A DNA stretch of 64,000 nucleotides from Siderastrea siderea (taxonomy: Eukaryota; Cnidaria; Anthozoa; Scleractinia; Rhizangiidae). The DNA lies in assembly GCA_964030785.1 (NCBI GenBank), contig OZ034969.1:41355201-41419200 (forward strand), in the 5' to 3' direction. The notes below the pieces were generated by a model, which saw only the letters and a program-made list of their open reading frames with translations, searched no databases and was not told the DNA's origin. Below, piece by piece: positions 1-11,473 of the stretch (the stretch's first letter is position 1; every line of letters begins with the position of its first letter). The translations under genes were made by a program, and so were the position numbers.

Positions 1-81
1 ACACTTTACAAGCAAAATTTGTCTGCTTTTGTAAGCAGAAGCTTGTGGTTAGCACGTAGTTGCTTGGTTGCAATGCCGGAA

Positions 82-160
82 ATAGGCTCAGTCTCCAGCC
101 GTGAGTGTCTCGATGCGCCCGCGATTCCCGCAGACACTCACGGCTGGAGACTGAGCCTAT
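82..160. repeat. Perfect 29-bp inverted repeat (hairpin)
   Basis: Arms at 82-110 and 132-160 are exact reverse complements, separated by 21 bases. The arm begins ATAGGCTCAGTCTCC and ends GTGAGTGTCT. No gene is associated. It is probably the terminus or core of a small fold-back element. Bases 1-690 otherwise hold no gene I can support, only a short glutamate-rich frame at 335-538 of unknown meaning. Confidence 0.85.
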
Positions 161-689
161 GCCGGAAACTGATGCCATGTTTCTTCGCAAACCATTTGTG
201 GCAACGCCCATAGTTGCATTGGCAGAACAACCTTCGGAATCATCCTGTTTTGGCTGCTTAAAAGTCGTAGAGACAAAAAATCCTTACACGCACCGTGCAG
301 GCTTAAATAACACATCAGGGAGGTAAGTCAGGAAGTGGCAAGTGAAGCGAGTAATACTATTACTGAAGATTTGCTGTTATCACGCCCGGAAGGGCACGAA
401 TTCAAAGATTACCTGACCGAGCTTGAAGAACAGTTAGAGCAACGAAAAATAGAAGAGAATGTCAAACTGCTTGGACCTTTCACCTCCCGGCAAGTCTCAG
501 GTACAGGCGAGAAAAATTGCCCACAGCGTTCAGTTTAGAAAAGTAAACTAAAATGTGGACTGGCTATAACTGAACCATTGTACGAGTAGTAGATACAACT
601 GACTAATAAATATTTTCTAATTTTATGCAAGTTGTGACGAAAAAGCCTCTGACACTTAACACAGCCTTGCGCATCTTAATGAGTGATCG

Positions 690-1350
690 CACATTCCAAC
701 CTACAATCAGCAATTAGCAAACAAAAGATGGACCTGAACCACGACAGCTTGATTCAACAAACGTGTTGAAGAATAATAGTCCTCGGACATTTGCAGGTGA
801 CATCAAATCAAAGAACATGAAGAAAAAAGGTAAAGGGCAAAGCAGAACATCAGGGGCAACAAGGGCAGCTCCGAAAGTGGACACGACAATCCCTAGTTAC
901 AACCATCATCGCTGGTGACTCCATTCTGAAACACGTAAAGGCGTATAAAATGTCCAAGGATAATAACAAAGCCAAGGTTTCCACCTTTCCTGGCTGCCCC
1001 ACCAAAGATATGCGTGATCATATCAAGCCTATGATAACGAAAAAACTTGAACAGGTCATCGTTCATGTCGGCACAAACAGCATACGGAATAGGCAAAGTC
1101 CAACGGCCTGTGCTGAAGAAATTATCGACCTCAAGAGTGCAGCACCAGAGACAGAAGCTTGACAGCCCTCTCTGATGATGACTAACTAGCAAACCAGGTA
1201 AAGGAAGTCAACTCCAATCCTAAGGAAATTTTGTCGCCAAACCAATGAAAGTTGACTGACCACTCCAACATCATTGCAGAGCAGCATCTTAATCGCAGTT
1301 GCCTTCACTTAAACAAAAGAGGAACATCTCAAATAGCTCGCAATTCTTAA
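690..1350 (+). pseudogene. LINE ORF1 relic with SGNH esterase-like domain
   Basis: Across several frames the reading gives a Lys/Ser-rich linker, then a GDS block (IAGDSILKH, near 912), then HVGTNSIR near 1063 and a downstream block ending HLNKRGTSQIA near 1310. GDS, GTN and a late His-containing block are the signatures of the SGNH/GDSL esterase domain carried by ORF1 of many CR1 elements. Open stretch 950-1162 is the longest intact piece. Stops near 1160 and 1246 and frame changes rule out a functional product. Confidence 0.7.
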
Positions 1351-1395
1351 GAATTTTTTAAACATATAGATTAGTTTATTGCCGTCTGGGAGCCT

Positions 1396-1878
1396 AACAC
1401 ACATGTGCTGCGGGGCGAAAAGTGTAATGTCACAGCTCGGGGCCTGCTAGCCCACATTGACGCGCTTCGAGTATTCATGTCTAACTCTAAAATTGATATA
1501 CTCTCCTTTAATGAAACGAAATTAGATGCCACTATCGAAGACAGTGAAGTTTATTTACCAGGTTTTGAAATAGCAAGGAAAGATCGCAAGGTGAATGGGC
1601 GAAACGGAGGTGGAGTCTGTATCTATGTGCAATATAACCTAAACTGTATTCGTGACGACTTGTGTACTGAAAATCTTGAATGTTTAGTTTTAGAAACCAC
1701 CAATTCAAGCCACGGTCAAGACTATTTCTAGTTAGTACGCGGTATAGACCTTCCGATTCCCCTATGAGTCTCTTTAACGATTTTCAGGAATTAGTTAACA
1801 AAAATATATCCTATTAGGTGATATTACCGTGGATCTAATGCCGGCATACGATATACGACATAACCTAATGCCGTAAAA
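1396..1878 (+). pseudogene. LINE endonuclease domain, N-terminal part
   Basis: The frame at 1405-1731 reads as the N-terminal half of an apurinic/apyrimidinic-type endonuclease. Visible are ILSFNETKLD (catalytic Glu in the NET motif), a PGFEI block, a KDR segment and GGGVCIYV. A later out-of-frame piece near 1818 reads as the GDI-x-VDL motif. The domain is cut off at 1879 by the inverted-repeat insertion. It follows the ORF1 relic by about 50 bp, as expected for ORF2 of a CR1 element. Confidence 0.8.
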
Positions 1879-2355
1879 CGATCAATTCGAAAGTTCAACA
1901 TCCCCCCCCCCGGCAACCCCCCGGGCATTTGAACTTTTCAAGATTGGCTTGTTCAAATTGCCCTTCCTCGGGGCAAAAAAGCCGTTCAAATGCCCCACCA
2001 ATTAGCACTGAACTACCTCTCCTCAAAGACAAACTTCATCTTTAATCAAACACTTTACAACCTGCCAGAGAGAGAGACGGCCGTAACGACGCCTTCAAAC
2101 TTTTTTTAAAGACCCTTTCAAAAGAGTTATTCACTAAAAAAGGCGAAAATCTGTCTTGTAAATCCGTCAAACCCTGCAAAAACCGAAAAAACTCACGGGC
2201 GTAATACGTTAGAACAAGAGATAAATCCGGTTCAAATTCCCCACCCTTCAAACACAACGTTTAAATTCCCCCCTCCCCGAGCACGATGCACAGTCAAATG
2301 CCTGGGGTATGCCCGTGGGGGGGGGGGGGGGAATGTTGAAGTTTCGAATTGATCG
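1879..2355. repeat. Inverted-repeat segment interrupting the LINE
   Basis: Left arm from 1879 (CGATCAATTCGAAAGTTCAA) is the near-perfect complement of the right arm ending at 2355. Each arm is followed inward by a poly-C or poly-G run (C10 at 1902-1911, G15 at 2317-2331) and by copies of GGGCATTTGAAC or its complement. It separates the two halves of the LINE endonuclease. No target duplication was found. The outer right arm can also be read as LINE coding sequence, so part of the left arm may be an inverted copy of the target. Confidence 0.65.
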
Positions 2356-3531
2356 GCGCATAAAACATATACTTGATATTAACGGACTGGACCAGCTAAT
2401 CACAGAGCCGACAAGTATTACTCTTAATTCCTGCTCTTTAATTGACCTTTGTATCACGAATTCACCTTTAAAAATTGCAAAGTGTGGCGTTGTCCTACTT
2501 GCAATTGGCGACACTGCCCTAATTTATATGACACACAAGGCCCATTACGAGCGTACAGGCACAAGAATAATCAAAACCTGTCAAATGAAAAATTTCAATT
2601 ACTTTAAATTCCTAAGGGACCTACAGCAAAAGCCATGGTCAAATGATGAAACACTTAACGATCCAAATGATATGTGGTTAGCGTGGAAGGGTATGCTAAT
2701 GGTATCTATCGACAAACATGCACCACTAAAATCCAAACGGGTTGGCAACAAAAAGTCCCCATGCCTTACCAACTGCGTCATGAAATGCACAAAAGAGACT
2801 TCTTGAAAAAGAGAACAGCTTAGGACGGCAACCCTTTGACATGGGATCAATGTAAACGTACCCAGAACCATACAAATAACGAAATTAAGAAGGCCAAGCG
2901 AAAATATTTTACAGATAACCTAGATTCCAGCAAATCAAATCCTAAAAAAAAGTGGATAGATAAATGAATTTTCCTCGCGACATCCAAACAAAGTAAAGAA
3001 TATTTCCGAAATTAAAGTTAGGGAACAATCTATAACTGAACATTTTGAGATAGCCGAAGAACTAAATTTGCAGTTCTCAAGCATCGGTGAGAGACTGGCC
3101 TTCGAAACACCGTCATCTAATGTAGAGCCTGAGTCCTATCTTGAACCAACTAAAACTGCGTTTTCCCTGAAAGCTCCAACGGTGGATGTAGTTAGCAAAC
3201 TGTTGACTAAATTGAACGAAAGGAAAGCCGCAGGCCTAGATAATATTCCAAATAAACTTCTAAAAATAGCTGCCACCGTTACTCACACAAATATTTACAA
3301 AGTCGATTAGCACTGGTATCTTTCCAACTGAGTGGAATTGGCTAGAGTGTCTCCGATATTCAAGAAGGGAAAAAGGGACGACCCAACGGCTATCGACCAA
3401 TATCTATTATTCCGAAAGTTAGAAAAATGCTCGAAAAAATTATATACGACAAGCTTTGCGAGTATCTTAATGACAACAAGACACTGCCCCAGTTTTCTGT
3501 GGCGTCCCACGGGGTAGCAATCTTGGACCAC
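2335..3531 (+). pseudogene. LINE endonuclease C-terminus, linker and RT N-terminus
   Basis: The frame 2309-2806 continues the endonuclease C-terminus (LIDLCITNSP) and the linker to RT (DKHAPLKSKRV). After frame changes, 3068-3310 reads FSSIGERLA through ERKAAGLDNIPNKLL, the RT finger block with the (A/S)xGxDxIP motif. 3332-3425 gives the block LARVSPIFKKG. The catalytic palm between about 3480 and 3590 is mostly deleted. Multiple stops show this is a relic. Confidence 0.8.
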
Positions 3532-3582
3532 TTCTATTCTTAGTCTATATTAAATGAATGATCTGCTCAATTGTATCAGTTA

Positions 3583-4390
3583 AGCAAGGATGTTCGCCGA
3601 CGACACAAATATAACCTTCCCTGCCAGTACAATGGCTGACCTTGAAAATGTCGTAAGTTCAGAGCTAGGAAACCTTATCCGCTGGCTTTTAACCAATAGG
3701 CTAAACCTTAATGTTGCCAACACTGAATTCATGGTAATTGGGTCAAATCAACGAATACATGCTCTTTCGAATAATCAGATCGATAACGAAATTGACGGCA
3801 AATCGATCAAAACAGTTGATGAAGCCAAATCACTGGGTTTGTTAATCGATTAATACCTTTCAAAGGACAAAACATATAGATGAAAAAAGTAAGAAGATGT
3901 CTTCAGCCATAGGTGCCTTTAAACGTATAAGACCATTCATCTCCGAAAACACTGCTCTCCAAATCTACCAAGCGTTAGTTTTACCCCGCTTTGACTATTG
4001 TAGCTTCGTTTGGGATGAACTCAACGTTACCTTGAGCGATAAACTCCAAAAACTCCAAAATAGGACTGCCAGGGTCATTACCAGGTCCAGTTAAGACACA
4101 AGTGGCAGTTTCCTCCTAAGCGGGCTCCACTGGGACAATCTCTCCACACGCCGAAAGAAGCTGAAGGCCATGTTAATGTTTAAAACAATAATTGGAGGGC
4201 TTTCCCCAGCGTACCTGCAAAATTTATTTAGCATCTGCCGTACACCGTATAATTTGCGAGATTCCGAGATTAAACTAGACCTGCCCAAGCCACGTACGAA
4301 TTACCTTAAACTTAGCTTTGGCTACAGCGGGGCGCTATTATGGAACAGCCTACCAGTCAATTTACGAAAATTAATCTCTCTTGGGTGCGT
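3583..4390 (+). pseudogene. LINE reverse transcriptase palm and C-terminal domain
   Basis: The frame at 3590-3853 begins with MFADDTNI, the catalytic FADD motif of non-LTR RT, followed by the thumb-like region (NRLNLNVANTEFM) and the SLGLLID block. After a frame change, 3897-4094 reads RPFISENTALQIYQ and LVLPRFDYCS. After another, 4170-4390 reads the conserved tail with GALLWNSLPVNLR. This order and wording are typical of CR1-clade ORF2. Similarity ends close to 4390. Confidence 0.85.
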
Positions 4391-6045
4391 TAAGGACGTC
4401 CGCACTAATTGTTTCTGCGCATCCTTACTGCGCACGCAATTCACTTCGCGATGTCATGCCACGTCATCAAGAGCGGATGAAGGAAGAGAGCGAATCCCCC
4501 ATACATGGGATTCTTCCGATGAAAATTATTTGAAATCTATTTTTGGTTCTGTGTCATGCTACGTGGTTATTTTAAGGACGACACCTCATTGGTCAGTTAG
4601 AATGACGCCATGTAATTTTAGTTTGTTGAAATGGAAACAACAGATAAAAATAACCTTTCGCTGCATGGGTGCGAACTAATAAAAAATTTCAAATTATTAT
4701 CATGGGGCACGGGGATTCACTCTCTTAGTTCATCCTGTCTTGACGTCATGTATTGAGCGCGCGCGCTGTTGAAGAAATGTGGAGATATATAGCGCTGGTG
4801 GGCACTTTAATATCTATGCACGGGTTTAAGGTGGCTCATCTGGATTTTTCCGAGGCACACCATCCCAACTTTGAACGGCTAATACTTTACTGTCTGCCGA
4901 GCGCAGTGGGGCAAGCTGCTACACACATTTACTAGAGACTTGATGAACTTGTCAAAAAAGTAGGTTTGATTGACATCGGTGTTACCATAGCAATGAAACG
5001 ATGACGTCATGATTTTTTATATCAGCAATTTTCTCGACATCTAGACCTAAATTTTAAAACGACCCATTGTCTTTTGTAGTCTAGGTGTAGATCTTCAAGA
5101 CCGCAAAGTTTGAAAAAATTCTAAGAGCGTTTTCGAAAAAAATCGATTTGAATATTTTCCAGTAAACAATTGCAGATTTACGTTATTTTCTATTGTTTCA
5201 TCGGTACCAGTGTTATCCTGACAGACTGAAACAATGTTTTCACCATATGTCATAGCTGTAGCATACAGCTACTTTTCCTGAAGGTTTTATCCGGTTTGCT
5301 TCACCAGATATCAAATGATGTAATCAGAAGTAATGTCTTAAATATGCTCATTTTACACAAAGAAGCAATGTCTTTGTTACGGAAGCTTTTATTCAAAATC
5401 TATTCGATAAATTTTCCTTTTAAATCTTGTGATCTCAAGCCTAACATGTATTGAAATATCCCAGTAAATTTCACGAGCATTGAATCGTTTTAAGGGCGCA
5501 AAATACAATAAAACTATAGGAGACTTTTGTACTCGTCTCCAAACCTTTCATTTCCGCATCATTTATTGACAGCCGGTTTATTTCAGGAGTTTCTCTTTTG
5601 TCTGTATTCTACATATTTGTGTGCTTTGGAATAAACAAGTTTGCCATGCCTGCCTGCTACGCTTCGCTGGTGCTGGAGGGATCGTGAAAATTCTCTTCTT
5701 AGGACAATGGCAATTGACATAAGGCTTTCTCCCCGTTGTTTAGGTATAATCTTTTCCTTCCGCGCATTTCACTATTTCAGTTGCGTTTTTGCGTTCGACG
5801 AAAGAGAACGCATTCCTAATCTTGTGTTGGGTGTCCTGTGTCATACAGCCAGAAAAAATGGAGATATTTCTCTGTACCTGGATGGGTCGTCGACACCAAT
5901 TTAGCCCCCCCCCCCCCCCCGAAGATTTTTGCAGGGGCCTACGCTCGGCCGGAAACTGTTGTGGACTTTGGCCTCGCTTTCATGACGCCCAGGTCCCAAA
6001 CAGTCAATGTAGCGCCCCGTATAAACACACGAGAGTGGGCGAAAC
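4391..6045. other. No gene seen; AT-rich intergenic sequence
   Basis: No convincing reading frame. A short block near 4426-4450 (CGCATCCTTACTGCGCACG) recurs at 11667-11687, so part of this stretch belongs to an interspersed repeat. A C16 tract lies at 5905-5920. Confidence 0.5.
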
Positions 6046-8085
6046 ATACTCCGTAAAAACTAAAACCTTAAATTAAGATGTTAGGCATCTTACATAAGAT
6101 AGATAAGAACTCAAATTAAGACCGAAATCATCTTATTTTAAGATGATAAACCCTTAAGTGAGTCAAAAACGTCTTAAATTTAGATGACCACACTCTTATT
6201 TCTTTGTAAGATTCTTACCGTCTTAACTTAAGGTTTTTAATACGTCTTAAACTAAGATATGTTGATTCTTAAATTAAGACGCACTATTTTATCATATCTT
6301 AATTTAAGAATTACACTTCTTATTTTAAGTTAGGTACTTTGAAATATCTTATCTTAAGTCAGGGAACATCTTAAAATAAGATTGTTCGTGATCTTAGATA
6401 AATTTTAAGATGATTTGAAAATAGTTAAGAGCAATTCATCTTAACTAAGATGCAGTGCGTCTTAAACTGACAGGAACAGATTTCTTTTAAGGCTTTCAAC
6501 TGAAAAGGATCGAAAGTTCTGCTGCCCTCCGGTGATTGGTTAGTTTCGGGGCAAAATGCGTTCTGCAGAGGAAACAGCCACGTTTTTGTGCTTGACTCAA
6601 TTCGTTGAACAGACCAACACGGCATGAATTCCATATGACTTCTTCGGTTCAATTTGACATTTTTATGCCCGTAGATTGTTGTGACAGTGACATATTTTTC
6701 AACTAGTGTTGGTGAATTCATACATTATTTAATGCTGGTGACTTGGGTCGATAAAACGGAAAGAATGTCTGTAAAGTTCAAAGACAGTTTGTCCAAAGCA
6801 ACTGCATAAAGATAAGTTTACTGAGAAGAAGATGTAATGGCAACTGTTGGGAAAAATATACACAAGCAACGGATCTGTACCATCAAAAGAAAACCTTCAG
6901 GAAGACGTATTCAACCATATATTTGACGCTTTTTCCTTTCTTCACCACTGAAAAGCTCAGCGTGAGTGCACCCAAAGAAGACTGGCAAAGGGCCGCAAAA
7001 AAAGCAAAGATACGGTGATGAGCTTGTTGTTCTATCTTTCCTTTTGTGTTTGAGCTGAATTGTTTTAATTTAGTGGTGTAATAAAGCATTTTTGGTTAAA
7101 ATATGTTTTGTGGTTATTTGTTCATTCTCGTTTTACTGAGCGGGCAAGCCGCGACGCGAAATTAGAGTACGCGCAATCAATTTTTGAAATGTAACGGTCT
7201 CCGGAAAAATAAGACGAGTTGAAATATTAAACTAAGACGAAAACCCATCTTATCTAGGCACCTCGTGTTTAAGATGTCAGGCAACTAAAATTAAGAGGTT
7301 GACATCTTGTTCTATGACGATTTATCATCTTAAAGTAAGACGACGAATCTTAATTTAATACAAATGCGCATCTTATCTAGGCACCAGTCTCTAAAGGCCC
7401 GTTTACACAGGCGATTTTTGTCGCGCAACTCAATGCAATTTTTGTCGCGCCGAAGTTGCAACTTCAATATCGCGCGTGTAAACCAGCTGCGATTTCAGCG
7501 CGATTTTATCTCCGCGATATCGCAGAAGTTTCGAACCTGTTCGAAACTTGATGCAATTTTGCCGCGAATTTTGATTCAAATGTGACAATCATGAATCAGA
7601 AGGGACCCCTCGGGAGGATTTGTCGCTCGCAATTTGCACAGCCATGAGCGTAAACAAGGACAAAAAACGTACCAAAACAACAACAAGCAACGTCCTCCTC
7701 GTCATCCATGCTTTTTAAATTTATTTACATTTGCCGACTTGTAAAAGAAAACAAAACAAAATTTAAACAAAACACAACCAGATTGAAGCAAAAGGAAACG
7801 AAGTGAAACAAATCAAACCAAAACAAAACGTGTGCGCCTGCACTGTAGCGAAACTGCTGCTCAAAGTTACCGTGTTTTGTAAATCGTGGCAATAAATCGC
7901 CGTGATCGCACGATAAATTGCACTAAAATCGCCCTGAAATCGCAGCTGGTTTACACGTGCGATATTGGAGTTGCAGCTTCAGCGCGACAAAAATTGCATT
8001 GAGTTGCGCGACAAAAATCGCCTGTGTAAACGGGCCTTAAGACCAAAAAACGTCTTAATTTAAGATTTTAGTTTTTACGGAGTAT
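6046..8085. mobile_element. Inverted-repeat element with TCTTAATTTAAGA arrays
   Basis: The left end at 6046 (ATACTCCGTAAAAACTAAAA) is mirrored by the right end at 8085 over about 35 bp with two mismatches. Subterminal regions (6060-6465, 7200-7375, 8040-8070) are filled with degenerate copies of the palindrome TCTTAATTTAAGA. The interior 6470-7130 has no recognisable transposase. A second element is nested at 7394-8038. No clear target duplication was found. This is a non-autonomous DNA element of unknown superfamily. Confidence 0.75.
7394..8038. mobile_element. Nested TIR element (AAGGCCCGTTTACACAGGCG)
   Basis: Left end AAGGCCCGTTTACACAGGCG at 7394 is mirrored at 8038. The inverted similarity continues for more than 100 bp, containing GCGACAAAAATTGCATTGAG-like blocks in each arm. 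The core is A-rich with no transposase frame. It sits inside the 6046-8085 element, close to its right end, so it inserted later. Confidence 0.8.
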
Positions 8086-8139
8086 GGCTCCTGGTTGAGA
8101 TAGTTTGTTTATTTTGTTCGAGTTTTTGAGGAAAGTTTT

Positions 8140-8535
8140 CGAGTTTGCCGACAAGGCACCGTTTGAAGTTCACTTATAAACACAAGCGGCGCAGCTAGAA
8201 TGTATTAGCGGTCGAGCAAAGATCGAGTATTCGCGTGGACTCGGACTGCTATGCCTGTTGCTGAATTTGAAGAGAACAGTTTGAGATTTTCCGAGGACCA
8301 CAAAGGCCTTCACAAAACTTTTCAGAGCCAGAAACGAACTTTTCTGAGAAATTTTTCAAGTTGGTTGACAAGACACAGTTTGAAGCGCTCTCACAAACAC
8401 AAGCGGCGGAGGTAGGATCTACAACGCTGGAGAAAACATCGCTTATAATTATTCGTAATTATTCCTTGTTGCTGAATTTAGAGAATTTTGGGAGTGATTT
8501 TTGCTGACTTTCAGAGCCAGAAACTGGCCATGTTG
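8140..8535. repeat. Degenerate tandem duplication, ~222-bp period
   Basis: Blocks containing ACACAAGCGGCG, TTGTTGCTGAATTT and TTTTCAGAGCCAGAAAC occur twice in the same order (first copy from about 8140, second from about 8370). Divergence is substantial. No coding potential was seen. Confidence 0.6.
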
Positions 8536-8732
8536 TTGTAAGTCATGACGATAAAGACTGGGAAGGCTAAACATGACTTTAAATGCAGGATAAAAGTGGA
8601 CACTTCATTACTTGTTGAGACACGCAACAGCCTAGCTGTGTTATTTTGTGAATTTGTCTACTAAGGCATCAGATTGCTCCTTGATACTAATTCATCATTG
8701 TTATGTAGTGCTTTACCTTGGTGGTCATTTTT

Positions 8733-8917
8733 AGCCTGCGTAGCAAGCGTTTCGGTAAGTTCGATGCACTTTTCGCTTTTTTGGCCGCGGGAAAATTGGG
8801 GCGGGTGCAAAAAAATGCGTGCACTTTTTTGCGCTAGCCCCAATTTTCGCGCGGCTAAAAAACAAAAAATGCCACGAACGTGCGGAAAACCTTACGGAAA
8901 CGCTTGCTACGCAGGCT
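8733..8917. mobile_element. Small fold-back MITE with ~10-bp target duplication
   Basis: Terminal inverted repeats of 27 bp start AGCCTGCGTAGCAAGCGTTT, with one mismatch between the ends. The flanks both carry GGTCATTTTT (8723-8732; 8920-8929, one base displaced), consistent with the 9-10 bp duplications made by Mutator-like transposases. The interior is itself largely self-complementary and contains no gene. Confidence 0.85.
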
Positions 8918-8929
8918 AGGTCATTTTTA

Positions 8930-10149
8930 AATCATGACACTGGCAAATTCGTTGATGTAAAGTCGTGCACAAACCACTGAAGGGTTTATATATAGTTGAA
9001 TTGATTCCAGTAATTTTGTATAACTATTGACTAATTGAGATGCCTTCGTGTGAAGCTGTACAGCCCAAACAAGCCCCATGCAAACTAGAAATACTATTGC
9101 AAACTGCAATTTGTTCGTGTAGATGAGAAAATTTTGTCAATTTTTTTATGTTGCAAATGTCTCTGCTGATTAAACTGGCTTGTCAGTTTCATTTGTCATG
9201 TGATTTTTTGTAAATAGGTCATCAAAGATTTCTGGAAAATTAGTTTCGGTGCTTTGTTAGTACATGTTTTGGGGCTTTTGTGCTGTCTAATTAAGTGATT
9301 TAGCTAGCTTGGGTGCTTGCTGTTCCACTGAAGGAAAGACATTGCTAGCACATATTCAAGGACCTTGAATATGACAGCAGAAAATTTGTTCACTATGGTC
9401 AAATCATTTCACAGCAATTCTCAGTCAAAACAATATGTAAACCTGAGCTCGTTTAACAAAGGCCCCATGCCAAAGACCCATGCTTTCATTTAGAGGACAG
9501 CAAAGAACTCAAAGGCTTTCGTCTCCTTGGTGACAACTTGGGAACCAGAAGCCTTGGCTGTCTGATACAATGCAACCAGTCGAACGCACTCTCTTTAATC
9601 TTCGATTACTACTAGTATAACTCTCTACCAGGTCTGTTCACTGTGCCCCTGACGAGAATGACAGACCTTCTGAGCAGACTAAACAGTTTTCTCGTTATCA
9701 TTCTACGCGGTATCTAACCTAAGTTTTGGTGAGCTCACTAAAATAGTTGTAAAAAGTTACTACACATTTAATCTTCCATGTTTTCGGTTTTTTCTCAATG
9801 GCATTATCAAATCAATTTCTACTGATTTAATTAAAAGCCGCTCAGAAATACTTTTCTGTATTCTGAACCAAACTGGCACTGTTTTTCTTCATTTTAAGGA
9901 TATGTGTATTCAGCCATCTGTTGAGTCGCCGGGTTTGCAGGCGTTCGTGCTCTTGGTCCATTTTCCGTGTGTTTGGCTGGCATTTCGCTCCTTTGATTGT
10001 CGGGTTTGTTCGTTCGTTCATGCGTTATCTTGTTCGTTTGTTCATTCACTGCTTTCGTTCGTTCGTTTTGTGGCCTTTCATTCGGTCACATGGCTTGTGC
10101 GTTCATCCATTGCCTTCAGCTTAGAGCTTCACTTCATGATATGTCACTG
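8930..10149. other. No gene seen; TTCG-rich low complexity at 10005-10100
   Basis: AT-rich sequence without a supported frame. Bases 10005-10100 are enriched in CGTTCGTTCATT-like tetranucleotide repeats, whose translated frames (Phe/Val/Arg-rich) are artefacts. Confidence 0.5.
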
Positions 10150-10155
10150 TTTACT

Positions 10156-11467
10156 GAGGGTCTGAATGGGGGTACCTCAATAACACTTAACACTTACTTT
10201 TTAGCCTCTGTGACATAAAACAGTTAAATTTTAGGCATTTTAACACTAACAGTAAAAATTAACTGTAACCGTAAATTTCATCCAGAAAGAAACAAAATCG
10301 GCTCCAAAATTGTCGGAAAGCAGTCCGAAGATCATTCGAATGTTTCCGATCATTTCCGAAGACAACCGAAGATTTCCGAGGAGAATTCCGAAAATGTTTC
10401 GACTATATACCAAGGACAACAGGTCATTCATCACTTAATCAAGGAAAAGACGTTAGCAAACGTGACGTAATCGATATATTCACATTTGAAAGATATCTTT
10501 TACAGCGTAAAGACAGAATTTTTCTCAGTGAGAGAAATCCTTGTAATTCATTAATTTATATAATAACAAGGGATATTATTTACCATTAAATGCTCAACAA
10601 AAATGACAGATGTAATTCCTTCCTTGCTAAATTTACAGGTATATGACGTAAAGGAACCACGAACTTTTCAGCGCCAGTTTCCGTTATGCCCTCGAATATG
10701 AAAACTCTTTTCAGATATATTGCAAGCTTCAATCTGTCCAATCTGGCTCGAGGGTCAACTCTTTGTAAATTTGTTGAGTTGTGAATTATTGGTACTTAGA
10801 AACTCAGTAAAAGCTGAATCAGTGTTTTTATAGAGCTTACACTTTGACATAATAATTTACCTTGAAAAATTGTTTAATTAATCATTTTCATGTCCGGTCA
10901 AAAGCTCATGGGTGTGTGCATACAGATGTTTCTTGACGGCTGCCACGCTGGATTGCTTTGCAAGGTCAAACATGACCCTGCTTCTGTGCCTTTCGAAAGC
11001 AGAATCCTCTCCGCTTCTATAGAAGCTCACTAGAACTTTAACAACCCCGGATGCCGCCATGTTTTTTGGCTTTTGACCGATTTGACCTCGAGTTCCAACC
11101 TCCTCGACCCCAGTTCGCACGCGACTCTGACCAAATGAACGCGGGCTCTTGGTACGCTATTGGTCTCCAGGTTTCCCCAAAATACTGATGCACAAGGGTA
11201 GAAAAAAGGGACTGCTGCCCCTTTAAACTGCCTCTTTGAGCATCGGATCAAAGTTAGGGCAGCATGGCGATTGAGTGATTTTATTAGCGATTTCAGCAGA
11301 GCAGACAAATATTTACAATGCTAAAAGACTGTGATTTTTTTTACGAAAAACCTTCTAAATACTAAACAGTATTTTCTCCGAAAACAGTAAACATTAAAAT
11401 ATTGGCCAATTTTACAGCAAATGCTAAAAATTGTGGGCAAATCACACTAAACCCCATTCAGACCCTC
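10156..11467. mobile_element. 1.3-kb TIR element with TTTACT target duplication
   Basis: The perfect 16-bp termini GAGGGTCTGAATGGGG (10156) and its complement (ending 11467) are flanked on both sides by TTTACT (10150-10155 and 11468-11473). Subterminal sequence contains repeated TTCCGAAGA-like motifs (10300-10400). No transposase frame is visible, so it is a non-autonomous or deleted copy. The 6-bp duplication does not by itself fix the superfamily. Confidence 0.85.
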
Positions 11468-11473
11468 TTTACT

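Larger units (their letters stand above)
690..4390 (+). mobile_element. Decayed CR1-like LINE retrotransposon
   Basis: Pieces of a CR1-type non-LTR retrotransposon lie in the correct order on the plus strand: an ORF1 SGNH-esterase block, an APE-type endonuclease, the endonuclease-RT linker, RT fragments containing FADDT, and the conserved C-terminal region. The frame changes many times and stops are frequent, so the copy is dead. A 477-bp inverted-repeat segment interrupts it at 1879-2355, and a large part of the RT palm is missing near 3480-3545. No 3' microsatellite tail was seen. Other LINE fragments in the window are at 20270-20595 (same general type) and 50547-52654 (a different, L1/Tx1-like type). 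Confidence 0.85.

Noticed and set aside
335..538. 67-codon Glu-rich frame with coiled-coil look
   Set aside because: It could be the start of the LINE ORF1, but no ORF1 motif or continuous relation to the 690-1350 block was visible.
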